A DNA stretch of 64,000 nt from Panulirus ornatus (GCF_036320965.1 NC_092289.1:24355278-24419277), one strand, 5' to 3'; numbered from the stretch's first letter, positions 46,773-60,013 are shown. Numbers and translations are program-made. Notes: generated by a model not told the origin, from the sequence alone.

Positions 46773-48395
46773 CTGGTTAGTTAGGCACATAGATGCAAGT
46801 GGTCATTACCAGAAGATTTATTGACAACAACTGGGCTGTCTGGATGAGCGATGTTCACGTGGTACAACGACCAACTGACCGCCAGCCAGAGCGAGCTGTA
46901 CCAGGCTGTCACTTGTCCTGAACACTACGGCAAATTGTGAAGGTTTGGAAGGTGGTCGATGCGTAGCCGATATTGTAATATCCCTCCATCCTCATATGAA
47001 TGAAGGCCCTAGGTAAACCAGGTGTCCTGATACTGTGTACAGATGTACAACTGTACAACACTTTCAGTACTGATTTTCGTGTATTGCCGCACACCCACGT
47101 ACGCAGCGTCATATGATGATCGCGGCTTTTGCATTGACAGTGCGAGAGACAGATTTTACCTCATGTATGTTTCAGTTCATTCCCTTGAGCAAGACAAGCC
47201 ATTGCCTATGACGGTGTAACTCTGAGTAAACTACGATGCTCTGACCCGCTGGTTGAAATGTCTTAAACTCGAGCACACCATCACATGCCCAGCGTTAGGA
47301 GGATTTAATCCTACTGAGTACTATCATCACCACATGTGTGCCGAGACTTCTTCAGGGACTCTCGTAGTCATTATGATCCTCTTCGTAAATATTCCCATGA
47401 CGTAGTAGCACTTCGAGTCGTCATTTACTTCGGTTTGGAATCGTTGCATTTTTTTCCTAAGATACCATAAGGTGATACGATGTTTTGCATAACTAACGTG
47501 GTCTACATAACCGGTCTAACTTTTCAGGTGAACAGTTCTATATTGGACGAAGACCCGATAAAACATTTCTATACAGCACAAGAGGACCCATGTATCAGTG
47601 GTGTAACCGACCGCAACATGGCGTATCTGGAATCAATAAGGGTTGGGTGAGTGTATTAGCCCTCTGGCGTTCCCTTCTGTGTAGCCGCCTTTACGATGCG
47701 GCCTAGGACGACTTGGGGAGGGGCCCTTGACGGGGATTAAGGTTGAGGGCGGCTCAACACAGTGACCTGGCGATGGAAGGAGGAAGCGAGACGCGTGCTC
47801 ATCATCACACAGCGCCGGAGGAATGTGAAATATGAATATGTTATACGTCTGTAGGAATGGTCTACTTACTTGATTAACCTTCCTTAAACACTGATATTTC
47901 GTCATGGCAGAGATTATTATACAACGTCAACGAGAGCCATGATTTTGTAAGGCAGAAGGTGAGGTGGAGATGTTGTTGAGTGTAGACAGGGTATAGTGAG
48001 AGGAGGAAGGGTCTCTGCCGCAGGTTCTGGTGGACCTTAGTCAATAATATAACCCATCAAGATTCCCAGAGGCCCCGCCCACTTGACACTCATTGTAACG
48101 TGAGTATTTAGTTGTTAACTAACAAACGGTATGTTTTGAACTGCTCGTCAAGATTGGTTATATTCCTTGACGTTCCTCTTATTACATAACACCGCTGCTA
48201 CGGTGAAGTCTGGTCCTTGATGTTCATACTTGATTGAAGGTCGTTATATCCGTGTATCAGATGGTTGCTCTGGAGAGCATTGCACTTGGGTTAGTGAGCG
48301 TGATGTCTGCTCTCCTGGCACACTAGGTTGCCACTAGACGTTTTGCAACTTCCCCCTGCCGGCCTGACAACCTCTACTGACGTTCTTTCCCTCTC
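46773..48395. other. No gene recognised
   Basis: Unique sequence. The minus frame at 47633-47905 has no recognisable domain. No element was identified. Confidence 0.5.
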
Positions 48396-49902
48396 GGACC
48401 CTGACGATGTTGTGAATCATGCCACCTCCAGGATCCTGACGATGTTGTGAATCATGCTACCTCCAGGATCCTGACGATGTTGTGAATCATGCTACCTCCA
48501 GGATCCTGACGATGTTGTGAATCATGCCACTTCCAGGATCCTGACGATGTTGTGAATCATGCCACCTCCAGGACCCTGACGATGTTGTGAATCATGCCAC
48601 TTCCAGGACCCTGACGATGTTGTGAATCATGCCACTTCCAGGATCCTGACGATGTTGTGAATCATGCCACCTCCAGGATCCTGACGATGTTGTGAATCAT
48701 GCCACCTCCAGGATCCTGACGATGTTGTGAATCATGCCACCTCCAGGATCCTGACGATGTTGTGAATCATGCCACTTCCAGGATCCTGACGATGTTGTGA
48801 ATCATGCTACCTCCAGGATCCTGACGATGTTGTGAATCATGCCACTTCCAGGATCCTGACGATGTTGTGAATCATGCCACCTCCAGGATCCTGACGATGT
48901 TGTGAATCATGCCACTTCCAGGATCCTGACGATGTTGTGAATCATGCCACCTCCAGGATCCTGACGATGTTGTGAATCATGCCACTTCCAGGATCCTGAC
49001 GATGTTGTGAATCATGCCACTTCCAGGATCCTGACGATGTTGTGAATCATGCCACTTCCAGGATCCTGACGATGTTGTGAATCATGCCACCTCCAGGATC
49101 CTGACGATGTTGTGAATCATGCCACCTCCAGGACCCTGACGATGTTGTGAATCATGCCACTTCCAGGATCCTGACGATGTTGTGAATCATGCCACTTCCA
49201 GGACCCTGACGATGTTGTGAATCATGCTACCTCCAGGATCCTGACGATGTTGTGAATCATGCCACCTCCAGGACCCTGACGATGTTGTGAATCATGCCAC
49301 TTCCAGGATCCTGACGATGTTGTGAATCATGCTACCTCCAGGATCCTGACGATGTTGTGAATCATGCCACCTCCAGGACCCTGACGATGTTGTGAATCAT
49401 GCCACTTCCAGGACCCTGACGATGTTGTGAATCATGCTACCTCCAGGATCCTGACGATGTTGTGAATCATGCCACCTTCAGGATCCTGACGATGTTGTGA
49501 ATCATGCTACCTCCAGGATCCTGACGATGTTGTGAATCATGCCACTTCCAGGATCCTGACGATGTTGTGAATCATGCCACTTCCAGGACCCTGACGATGT
49601 TGTGAATCATGCCACCTCCAGGATCCTGACGATGTTGTGAATCATGCCACCTCCAGGACCCTGACGATGTTGTGAATCATGCCACCTCCAGGATCCTGAC
49701 GATGTTGTGAATCATGCCACCTCCAGGATCCTGACGATGTTGTGAATCATGCCACTTCCAGGATCCTGACGATGTTGTGAATCATGCCACTTCCAGGACC
49801 CTGACGATGTTGTGAATCATGCCACCTCCAGGATCCTGACGATGTTGTGAATCATGCCACCTCCAGGACCCTGACGATGTTGTGAATCATGCCACCTCCA
49901 GG
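48396..49902. repeat. 35-bp satellite-like array, 43 copies
   Basis: This is the largest array in the window (about 1.5 kb). The unit is CTGACGATGTTGTGAATCAT followed by GCCACCTCCAGGATC. The first 20 bases are almost invariant; three sites vary: GCC/GCT, CACC/CACT and GGATC/GGACC. A 35-bp period is not a multiple of three and the unit contains TGA, so the array is not coding. Units 33-37 and 39-43 have the same order of variants, a 6-unit (210-bp) higher-order duplication at the 3' end. Most junctions create a GGATCC (BamHI) site. Confidence 0.98.
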
Positions 49903-50496
49903 CCGGACGCTGGAGTCATACTCGCTTGGCAGTGAGAAAAATTCCATTTCCTGTGATAAAAGGAGCACTTGGTTGTTTCATATAACTAAAGTGGTAGAGC
50001 GGTTCACCTTCCAGGAGCCTGTATGATACAACTTCAGATTGTTTAACTTTTCTTGATTGGTTTGTTTATTATGATGGGGAGGATGTGTGCATAGATCAGA
50101 AAGGCCTTATATTGTACTGAGTTCTCATGTGGTTTATCCCGGTTGCTTAATATTTGATGCACAGAGATGCAGTTCATTCTGTACAAATTATAGAGTATGT
50201 TTGCTATATCGTGATTTAGAGAGCATGGAATTTAGCGAATTGTTGTAATCGAAGTATTTGATTGAGGATTGAGTGGTGATTAATAGATCATTTCGTCATT
50301 AGGTTCGTGCATTATTATTACATCCTGAGGGAGGTACAGTACTGTAACGTCATTGTACTTCTTTCATTAGACAAAGTAAAAGATTCACGCGTTGAGCATT
50401 GTTTGGTCAAGGGTTGAGAACACCGTCATGGGGCACGACCCTTACTTAACCTTAAATAAACGATGATATAAATGAGGAGTAGTGTTCCTCCTGGCC
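49903..50496. other. No gene recognised
   Basis: AT-rich unique sequence, with TATAAATGAGG at about 50467. Confidence 0.5.
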
Positions 50497-51084
50497 ATGC
50501 TGCCCTCTGCCATACCTCTCCTAGTCCTTCTCCCCGCTGTCATGCCTCAGCACGTGAGAGGTGCGGCTGCTGGTCTGGGATTTAGCATGTCGTTAATATT
50601 GCGAGTGACAGCGTCCCTCTCCTCGACACGAGAGTTCACGGGCTATTTGTGGTCGCTCCTGCTGTCCACACGACTGCCAGCTGCTTCTGCTGTGTCCACA
50701 CGACTGCCAGCCGCTCCTGCTGTGTCCACACGACTGCGAGCTGCTTCTGCTGTGCCCACACGACTGCGAGCTGCTTCTGCTGTGCCCACACGACGGCCAG
50801 CTGCTTCTGCTGTGCCCACACGACTGCCAGCCGCTCCTGCTGTGCCCACACGACTGCCAGCCGCTCCTGCTGTGTCCACACGACTGCCAGCCGCTCCTGC
50901 TGTGTCCACACGACTGCCTACCGCTCCTGCTGTGTCCACACGACTGCCAGCCGCTCCTGCTGTGTCCACACGACTGCCAGCCGCTCCTGCTGTGTCCACA
51001 CGACTGCCAGCCGCTCCTGCTGTGTCCACACGACTGCCTTCCGCTCCTGCTGTGTCCACACGACTGCCAGCCAGTTCAACGTGA
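50497..51084 (+). CDS. Doubtful ORF: hydrophobic N-terminus plus 10-residue repeats
   Basis: From ATG 50497 a 195-codon frame starts MLPSAIPLLVLLPAVMP, a signal-peptide-like hydrophobic stretch. About 40 non-repeated residues follow, then about 13 copies of a ten-residue unit of the type RLPAAPAVST. A TATAAATGAGG lies about 30 bp upstream. Against it being a gene: the repeated part lies in a 30-bp minisatellite that is equally open in another plus frame (HTTASRSCCV) and on the minus strand. Unit differences also change amino acids freely (AAP, AAS, TAP, SAP). Many such by-product frames occur in this window. I consider it probably not a real gene. Confidence 0.15.
   Translation: MLPSAIPLLVLLPAVMPQHVRGAAAGLGFSMSLILRVTASLSSTREFTGYLWSLLLSTRLPAASAVSTRLPAAPAVSTRLRAASAVPTRLRAASAVPTRRPAASAVPTRLPAAPAVPTRLPAAPAVSTRLPAAPAVSTRLPTAPAVSTRLPAAPAVSTRLPAAPAVSTRLPAAPAVSTRLPSAPAVSTRLPASST
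50653..51072. repeat. 30-bp minisatellite, 14 copies
   Basis: The unit is CGACTGCCAGCCGCTCCTGC plus TGTGTCCACA. Variants are CTGCTTCTGC, TGCGAG, CGGCCAG, TGCCTA, TGCCTT and GTGCCC. Variants cluster: the CTTCTGC and GTGCCC forms lie in the 5' half and the 3' half is homogeneous. Confidence 0.97.
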
Positions 51085-53754
51085 TTCTGGCTAGGCCTCT
51101 CCACCATCATGTCGGTATCTTCAGGTCATTCACCAACACCAGCAGTGGTCACACTGGCTCATGCTTCACATACAAAACTACCCATTATCCTTAACATTTT
51201 GGGCACGATGATACAACCCATGGATGTGATGGTGTGACCAGGGCGTCATGTCTGTGGGTCAGAGCGTCGTGTTCAGGGGCCGTATCATGGGCTTCTGGTC
51301 ATTGCCGCTGTGCTCATGCTAAGAGGGTCAGATTCTTGAATCACATTTCTCTTTCACTTTATAATCTGGAAGATTCTTGGATCTCCAGGTGACTCCTGCT
51401 CAGCTCCAACACGGCCACAATATTCCCAGTTCTGATTTACATCCACTTGAAGGCCTTCTTGTGAACGGCAGACGTACAGTCGACGTATATGTTCTTGATT
51501 CTCATTATAAACTATTTTGCTTGTGAGAGACAGACTTTATGAGTAAAATATAACGACGTTGATGTTTAATTCTGAAGTTAGAGAATATAAGAGTAATTGG
51601 TTATGTTAAATTTTCCCATCACGTGCGTCACACGCAGGTGGTGGTGATGATGATGATGATGCCGTGGGCAGGTGCTGCTGCACAGGTGGCTATCTGCACG
51701 CGTCTCCTACTTTCAGACGGCATCGCTGATTGGTTTATGAGGAATTTGTAAAGCCGTTGTTGACTGGTAAACGGTGTATTCGATTGTAAGGGCACCGTTG
51801 ATTGGTTAATGGTGCATCCGATTGAATATGGTACGTTATTGATTTGTAAGTGCTTCGTTGATTGGACGACAGTGTATTCGCCTGTATAGTGTCTTTGATA
51901 GCTTGATGGAGTATTAACCTCCACGATCGGTAAGTCATACTGGGAAAACCTGGACATAAAGCATGAAGTGTTAGAAAGTTAAGACTCCTCAAGTTGCCCT
52001 CGGGCGTCACAAGTTGCCCTCGGGCGTCACAAGTTGGCTCTTCAACATCTTTTGCTTGAAGGTTTCCTGAGGACGAAGCCACAGATGCCAAATACAGTAC
52101 CATGAAGTGCGGCTTTACAGACCCACAGTTTACAGACTTGTATGTCTGACATGACGTTCATCATGCCAAGATGAGCTTAGTGATGTTCTCAGGTGTACAT
52201 AACATCGTCCAGGAGCATAATGATCATGGTCTCATAATTATCGTTTGACGTAGTCAAAGCTAACCTCTCAGGAAATTGATTATTGATGATTGAGAAAACT
52301 GATAACTGACGGCTGTCTCGTACAAAATGTAAAGTTGTAAAACCTCCATCAGTTGAGCTCTGAAGACTTAACCACGTTTCCTTGCCGTATGATTCTCTCT
52401 GTGCATATGAAAACGAACTGCTTTTCTTAATACGTAGTTCCATATCTGGCAATAACCCAGTGAATGGTTCCAGACATGACGCACTCGTGAGGCAAGTGAG
52501 CGTTTGCCTGAGTTACTGTATAGCTAGTGATGGGGAGAAAGTCATGCCGATAACTGATCTTTACTTTTTGTGTAAGTTCTGCCAAAATCAATATAACGGG
52601 AGGATGTGAATTCACATGAAGTTGTAACAGCGAGCGTGTCTAGTAACTCTCGTCATGAAAGGTGCAAGATTTACCAGAGAATTTTGTTTTTCATATTGTT
52701 ACATTGTACACAGCCCTGAGCAGCAGTGACGTCATATGGTCTAGCGGGATCTTGCTCTACATGAAGCTTTCCCAGAGACGCAACTGAACCTGAGAAACGT
52801 TTTAACTTAAAGTTGTGTTGCAAACTTATGATTTCCTTTTTCTTGGTGGGCGATGGAGGACGTGGGTCCTGCCATTGCCTGTGACATATCAGTGACATAT
52901 GTCACTGCTATTGGCTAAGTGGAGTCAGTGTTGACGTCTTCAGTTCCCTTTCCAATTGCCTCTTCATCTGTAACAAACACCGGCAGAAGACTTGATTTCG
53001 GCCGTCTTCCTGAAAATCCTACATTTTCTCCGTTAACATCTGATGCAGTAGAATTTCTGTCGTACATCAAATGTTGCATTTGAGTGCGTAGGACGAGATA
53101 ATTGCACCGAAAACGTCACATGATAATGTGTGTTTATTCTTAGAGATGGAAGTGACATTTGCTCTTTCTACTCTCAGGATATCAACATTGCCATTTAGAT
53201 ATAGTGTGAGGTATACTTCAGTTGTTTATGTAAGGTTGTGCATACTCCCTCACCATGCTGTTGCTCCTCTACACTGAGAAATACTTTAGTGTGTCTGTGG
53301 GTACGCTTGCGGTAGGCCAAGCATGAGTGCTTTCGTGGACGAGCGTTTGCTACGCAAAACATTCGCTGAAAATCTGGAATAAGTTATCATGAGGCATCAG
53401 CTGGCGACTGTATGGACCAGCTCAGTCATTTACCATGGCGGCGGACAGTTGTAATATGTGCTGCCAAAGAAAGTCTTTAGAAAGTGCGGATGATGTGGTA
53501 TTGTGTAGAAACTGGCAGTGACCTACTGTGATGTTGCAGCTGACCTCGGTGTGGTAAATTGATCTGCTGCGCACCATCAGGCATCGATCTGCAGAGCAAC
53601 ATACGAACATTTGTGGGTAATTTCCGGGCATCGATCTGAGCAGCAGTGTCCAGATAACATGTAGGCATTGATGTGAGGGGCAACATCCAAGCATCAATCA
53701 GTCTACACATTACCCAGCAACGTTATGAAGTGTACAATACACGTCACCCCACAC
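51073..53754. other. No gene recognised
   Basis: Unique sequence. Small features are two copies of AAGTTGCCCTCGGGCGTCAC at 51992-52031, loosely repeated TTGATTGGT phrases at 51725-51900, and a 16-bp perfect palindrome at 52891-52906. No exon was recognised. Confidence 0.5.
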
Positions 53755-53956
<202 letters not shown>

Positions 53957-54231
53957 ATCTGACAAGGTCATTACCACAAGACTGTGAAGTTAGCTTTATT
54001 GTATGGCTGAACATTTAATGGTAAGTTATATTCCTGACAATGAAAATACCGGTAAGCAACCATGAACCTCTCCCTGTGGTGTGTGAGCCTGCCAGACGAA
54101 GGAGATCTGTACGGTAATGTTACATTACTCAGGCAGTTCATCCGCCCGCCCGCTGGCGAGGCCTGTGATATCATTACACTTTCCATGCTGAATTTTTCAC
54201 TGGTCGAGATGAATGTCAGGGATTTCTTAAG

Positions 54232-54277
54232 GATGAGAAAGCCATCGGCTAAACAGTAAAAACTTAATAAGACATTG
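54232..54277. repeat. Left copy of a 46-bp perfect inverted repeat
   Basis: It starts GATGAGAAAGCCATCGGC and ends AATAAGACATTG. Its exact reverse complement is at 56413-56458. Homology stops sharply at both edges of the 46 bp. Confidence 0.93.
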
Positions 54278-56412
54278 TACTGCAAGACCTTATGACGGCC
54301 CCAGGAGGAACGACTTGTAGCTGTGCTGCAGGATGGCATGACTGGGAGTCTGTAAGGTTACTGTGTTGTAGTTGTGCCACAGTAGATTGTTATGGTACTC
54401 CATGTTGTTAAGAAGTTGTGAGGTCGTGGTGTAGCGGCTCTGCAGTATGTGATGAAACCTATTTGAAAATTCTCAAAACAAAGCCATAATTAGAGGCAGG
54501 AAAAACAAAAATCATTAAAAGTTTGCACGAGACAAAACGAGATGAAAAGAAGCGTGGGTCTCAGTGTGAGTCTATCTAGAGTCGACCCACTAACAATGAA
54601 GAAAGAAAAAATAGGACTGAGTTGAATGGAAGATGACAAGAGACGCAAGAAATAAACCTGGGAGAGAGGCGAGAGCATGAAAGAGAAGGTGATCCAAAAT
54701 TGTCTTGGTTGAGAAGACAGAGTTGATGTTTTAGTGAGTGGTATTGTTATACCGATGAACAAAGGACATCAGACCGGCAGCTCCTCCACTCCTGGCTCCT
54801 ACCCATCTATGAAATCTACTCCTGTAACTCCTGTTAACCTGCCTACCAATGTAGGTCAGCGTTTGGTGGTAGTTACGTAAGTTAGAGCGCTCTAGTATTG
54901 TGAGTAACATAACATCTCTCAGGGGCTGGGGGTCACTGGGGTTAGGGCCGTAGCCCAGAGACCTTCCGAGTACTATTGTGTGCCTCACGAAAAGCTCTAC
55001 CCTCACCTTAGGCCAGTGTGGCTACCTCCATTGTCTGCATTGCCATTTCACTACACATTTCAACTTTAAGTCGTTCGATAGTTCCTTCATCACAGGCAGG
55101 AGAGGAAGTTCGTTCATTATGATGAAATTCTCGAGTCCGCGGGTAGTAACCTGACCCTTAACATACTCCATCTCGGGCGTCCGCCCTTACATATACCGCT
55201 AGCAAGAAATGGTCGAAAGAAACGTGGATGAAATGAGCGTCTGTCTTGTGGAAATTCATTAGGAATTTCGACGTATTCCTCGAGTGTGGGAAGTATGCCA
55301 GTTATTCTCCATTGATTTAGTTCATTTTTGGAGGAACATCTTTTACGAGCAGTTATCCCACACTCTCTCAAATGACTCTCAACCACTGGGTCGACTTGGC
55401 ACAGCGTTCACAAGAGGACAGCACAGTAACAACATAGGATATATTTTGACTTGCTAAGATACCTGAGTGAAGTACATTTTGTCATGTCACGTACACGGCA
55501 AGTGTGTTCTCTCTCAGATACGTTCATGAGATATGTTTTAGTTTTACGTAAATAACTAATTTCCTTTTATTATATGCGAATCAGTTTTGTGGTCAGACTA
55601 CTACACAAACACCAAATAACAAGAACTAATCTAATACTTCAGTAACGACATCATGCTGGAACTCTGGCTAGTGAGTTGATGATGAGTAAGTTCAGTGTGT
55701 CAGACCAGTTTATAAATAATCTATCGATAAAGGAAGTTAATATTCATGATGAATTACATCGTAGAAGATGTGGAGTAACGTGCATACCAGATGAAAGTGT
55801 TAGTATGAAACTGTGAGGAGGAGGTAGTGATCCGTACTGGTTTTTACATTGTTGTCAGGCAAACATTTACCTCGTTACAATACCTCACGTAAACAACTAC
55901 ATCTGGTTCCAGTCACTTGTGCACACGAACTGGGGCCAGTCCGTCTCTTCACCACTAAGACACCTGGAGGTACGTCACATATTGGAATATATTCATGTGT
56001 TCCACGAGTCGGCCACTTAATAATGTGCAGCTGCTTGAACACTCCAGCAGTCCCCTGACCCCTTACTGCTCTTTGCAGCGTCGTATGAGGCTCAGGCCAG
56101 TCAATGATATGGCAAGAATAATATTTTTGATATCTTTTGTATTACATCTGTCATCATGATGTGTACCGCATTAGAGACGTATTATACCTCACACTCTACC
56201 TCCTATGTTGGAGCTTCACGTCACACACAACTTAGGAATACCTCACTATATAACTTAGTCAATGATCACGAGGAAGGTCGTGAATACATATCAATAGTTT
56301 TTACATTTATTGGAAAATTTTTGTTTTTTCTTATTTTAATGTTTGATTTTCATATTAAAGAGAAAAAAATCCATGGCTTCATCGTAGCATCTGTTCCTGT
56401 ACAGAGTTTTCC
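54278..56412. other. Sequence between the inverted repeats; no transposase recognised
   Basis: This 2.1-kb interval holds two minus-strand frames of about 90 codons (54731-55006, which includes ILERSNLRNYHQTLTYIG, and 55117-55386, which includes EYVEIPNEFPQDRRSFHPRF). Their composition looks protein-like, but I recognise no catalytic motif such as DDE and no zinc finger. They are separate frames without clear splice links. If the repeats are transposon termini, this would be the element body. Confidence 0.35.
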
Positions 56413-56458
56413 CAATGTCTTATTAAGTTTTTACTGTTTAGCCGATGGCTTTCTCATC
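56413..56458. repeat. Right copy of the 46-bp perfect inverted repeat
   Basis: It starts CAATGTCTTATTAAG and ends GGCTTTCTCATC, the exact reverse complement of 54232-54277. Outer flanks (TTCTTAAG on the left, TAGTTATG on the right) show no obvious target-site duplication. Confidence 0.93.
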
Positions 56459-57205
<747 letters not shown>

Positions 57206-58597
57206 GTTACATTGAGGGAGGGTAGATTAGTTTGTTAGTTGGCTGAAGGCGACCCCTTTCCTGCAAGCGTCGGTCGCCTATCAACCCAGTTAGTGTGCAG
57301 CTTGACACGGTCGTATACGGGTGGTTCTTACGGCCCAATAGCCACTGGGAGCTAAGTGGTGTTGCCCGCTGGATAACGTGTTTTCATTATGGCCCTTGGT
57401 CGTTATAGTACCATTACCTAGACATTCTTGTCTCCATGTGACCCCAGTTCTCAGGTTATTGAGTTGATATTACATGGATGTATCAAGGATTCATTTGATA
57501 ACTCTGCTCCAGTTTGATCGTTCGCTGGTGCTTGAGTTATATTGTTGGTTGCCTTCCATGGAGTGTTCCTTGTGGGTGCTGCCACTTCTGTTCACATGTC
57601 AGTTGGAAAATCATGGACGTGAGTTCACTTGCTGAGGTAATGGTCGCACATAAAAGCTCATACATTTTTCATGGTAACTTTGAAGGGGACATGACAGAAG
57701 AAGAGGGAAGCAGCTGGTAATGTAAGCTATGGACTACCACGGCCACAGCTGATGATGCACAGATCTGGCCTGATAGCAGTGTATACACTCCGACCTGAAC
57801 CGTCTACTGATGATAGCTGAACAGGGAAATCTGTTCACGCTGAGACAAACAGATGTGTAAGTGGAAGGTGCGAGGAGTGGAAGTTTAAGATGTGTGGATG
57901 ATGTTCTGGACAGATAGTGGAGCAGGTAGCAGCTTATGTGTATCAGACACATGTGAAGTGAATGGTTAAACTTACTTCTTTGTCCGATGATGCAGATGGA
58001 GGTTAGTTATGAGGTAATACAAGAGGAGGGTATCCACGAGATGATTCAGGGGGAGGGGAGTCACATAGCAGGGTATTCATATGGTAATATAGAGGAGTGT
58101 ATGCACGAGGTAATACAGGAGGAGGGTAGTCACGATAACATAAAGCAGCAGTGTGTACCAAGGCAGGAATTTGACAAGTGAGTTAGATTACTAGTTCTAG
58201 CTGCAGCGCCCATCAGGCTTCAGCCTCATGATTGAACATCGTCAGAGAAAAGTCGAGGCGTGATCCACCGTGCGAGAGACGATCACGGGTGTTCCAGGCA
58301 AGGGTGCCACCTGCTGTAAAATACCGATCTTGGCAGAGGATAGTTCAGGAAAGGTTGTTGTCAGCCATCCTGTGGTACTGTGTGGTCATAGGTCATTGAT
58401 GTGTCCCATAGCAGTACCAAGGGCTGCAGCCCTGCTTCCCTGTCATTGGTGGTCGGTCAGTGATCGTGTGTCATGATTGCCTTCCTCTGATAACTTGGTC
58501 TTTCCTACCGTTCCTGGAAAAGTTTGTTCACCGATCCAGATCATTGTTGTCATCGTGTTGAGGATAAAGTGCGCCTGTAAAAGACTTCCTCATCTTT
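57206..58597. other. No gene recognised
   Basis: Unique sequence. At 57995-58140 a roughly 45-bp phrase (GAGGTAATACAAGAGGAGGG, CACGAG) recurs imperfectly about three times, giving a frame with repeated EVIQEEGSH that reads as a degenerate tandem repeat. Confidence 0.5.
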
Positions 58598-58702
58598 GGA
58601 GGCTGGAAATCCTCCCCTCCCGTTTTCACTTTTCCAAAAGAAGGAACAGAGAAGGGGGCCAAGTTAGGATATTCCCTCTAAGGCTCGGTCCTCTATTCTT
58701 AA

Positions 58703-58704
<2 letters not shown>
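58598..58704 (+). mobile_element. Fragment of the short non-autonomous element
   Basis: GGAGGCTGGAAATCCTCCCC, CCAAAAGAAGGAACAGAG, GGGGGCCAAGTTAGGATATT and TCCTCTATTCTTAAC align with the middle and 3' part of the copy at 32088-32320. It stops just at the point where the CTACCTCGCTAACG box should start and passes into (GA)n. Confidence 0.75.

Positions 58705-58769
<65 letters not shown>
58705..58769. repeat. (GA)n microsatellite
   Basis: About 32 GA dinucleotides. As at 43.9 kb, it is followed within 3 bp by CTACAAGATTG. Confidence 0.96.
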
Positions 58770-58771
<2 letters not shown>

Positions 58772-59915
58772 CTACAAGATTGTGAAGACCAGTTAGGTTG
58801 GCGACAGGTGATATATTGTTGGATTTCAGTGTTACGGGTCAAAGGTCGAGGTCTCGTGGGGCAGCGGGTGATCCAGGTGGATCTGGTCCAACAGATTGTC
58901 TCTACCAGGAGGACATCTGTAAACCGTGTCAGTCTCTCCTGATCGGCACACAAAGATAACCTTAACAAATCTGTGTCTGGTCGTGGGGTTGATTTTTTTT
59001 AAAGATTTTCAGTTACACAAGGAAAATGGAAGCTCGACTGAGAGTATGGCATCACGGAGGAAAATCATGAGGTAAGAGTGTGTCGTGAGGTCCAGCGCTT
59101 ACCCTGGGGAGGCGGGTTGGGCCCCTGGGGGCTGGCTGGTGGACTGTTACGTACTGTGTCTAGGGCCAGACACCATGACACTTCCTACACCCTGGCCTAA
59201 GCCAACCCACCTTCCTTGCAAGGACACACATCACAGACGGAGTAGTTGCAAACTTTCCTGTTTTCATGTTACAGGATCTTCTACCCAGATCTTCTTCCCG
59301 CATATCCAGTGTCTTGACTAGATTTACCCTTCCTGATGTGCCGGGTTGTGTGGGTATGTGTCAGTCTTTCCGTCTGGTTAGATGGGTCGTGTCTGTCTGT
59401 CTGTCTGTGCAAAAGAACCTCAGTCAGTGTGTATGGTGTAGGCAACATGTGTCACACTGGTTAGAGATCTGCTGCGGGAATCCTTCATGTATGGTGGAGC
59501 TGATGACTTCCTCTTTGTGAATTCCTGACCGTTTTTGGTTACTTAACCTTCTTAAGTTATGCCTCAAGTTCCTCTCAGAAACATAGATCACTGGATCTTC
59601 GAAGAAAATTCTTAGTTTTCCTTCTATATGTCAAAAACATTTTCTACCAAATTTGAATTTGCTTCCCCCTCAAAAATGTTTGGGGGGGGGGGGGGGGAGC
59701 TGTGCATAAGACACGTCATCTTCACAAGGGATGGATGGCAGAATTTGTAGAAAGTTTTATCATTTTGTCTGTGACAGTTGTCTCTCACTTGATGTTTGCA
59801 CGTTCTGATGTTTGGTCATGATTGACTCGGGCAGAGAAGGCTTGCCCTAGACTTGCATTCACATCACTTTCAACTCCACTGATTCTAATACCAAAATCTT
59901 GATGAGAGTTTCCAA

Positions 59916-59917
<2 letters not shown>
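58770..59917. other. No gene recognised; poly(G) present
   Basis: A G-run of about 15 lies at 59683-59698. The rest is unique sequence with no exon recognised. Confidence 0.5.
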
Positions 59918-60002
<85 letters not shown>

Positions 60003-60013
60003 TATAGATATAT
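59918..60013. repeat. Compound (AT)n(GATA)n tract
   Basis: About 27 AT dinucleotides, then seven GATA units, then ATATAGATATA. Confidence 0.96.

Noticed and set aside
48396..49902. CRISPR array
   Set aside because: Copies are directly adjacent with a constant 35-bp period and no unique spacers, and the host DNA is eukaryotic. It is a simple tandem satellite.
53971..54339. 122-codon minus frame overlapping the left inverted repeat
   Set aside because: Part of it is simply the 46-bp repeat, which also appears in a frame at 56411-56461. No domain or splice support was seen.
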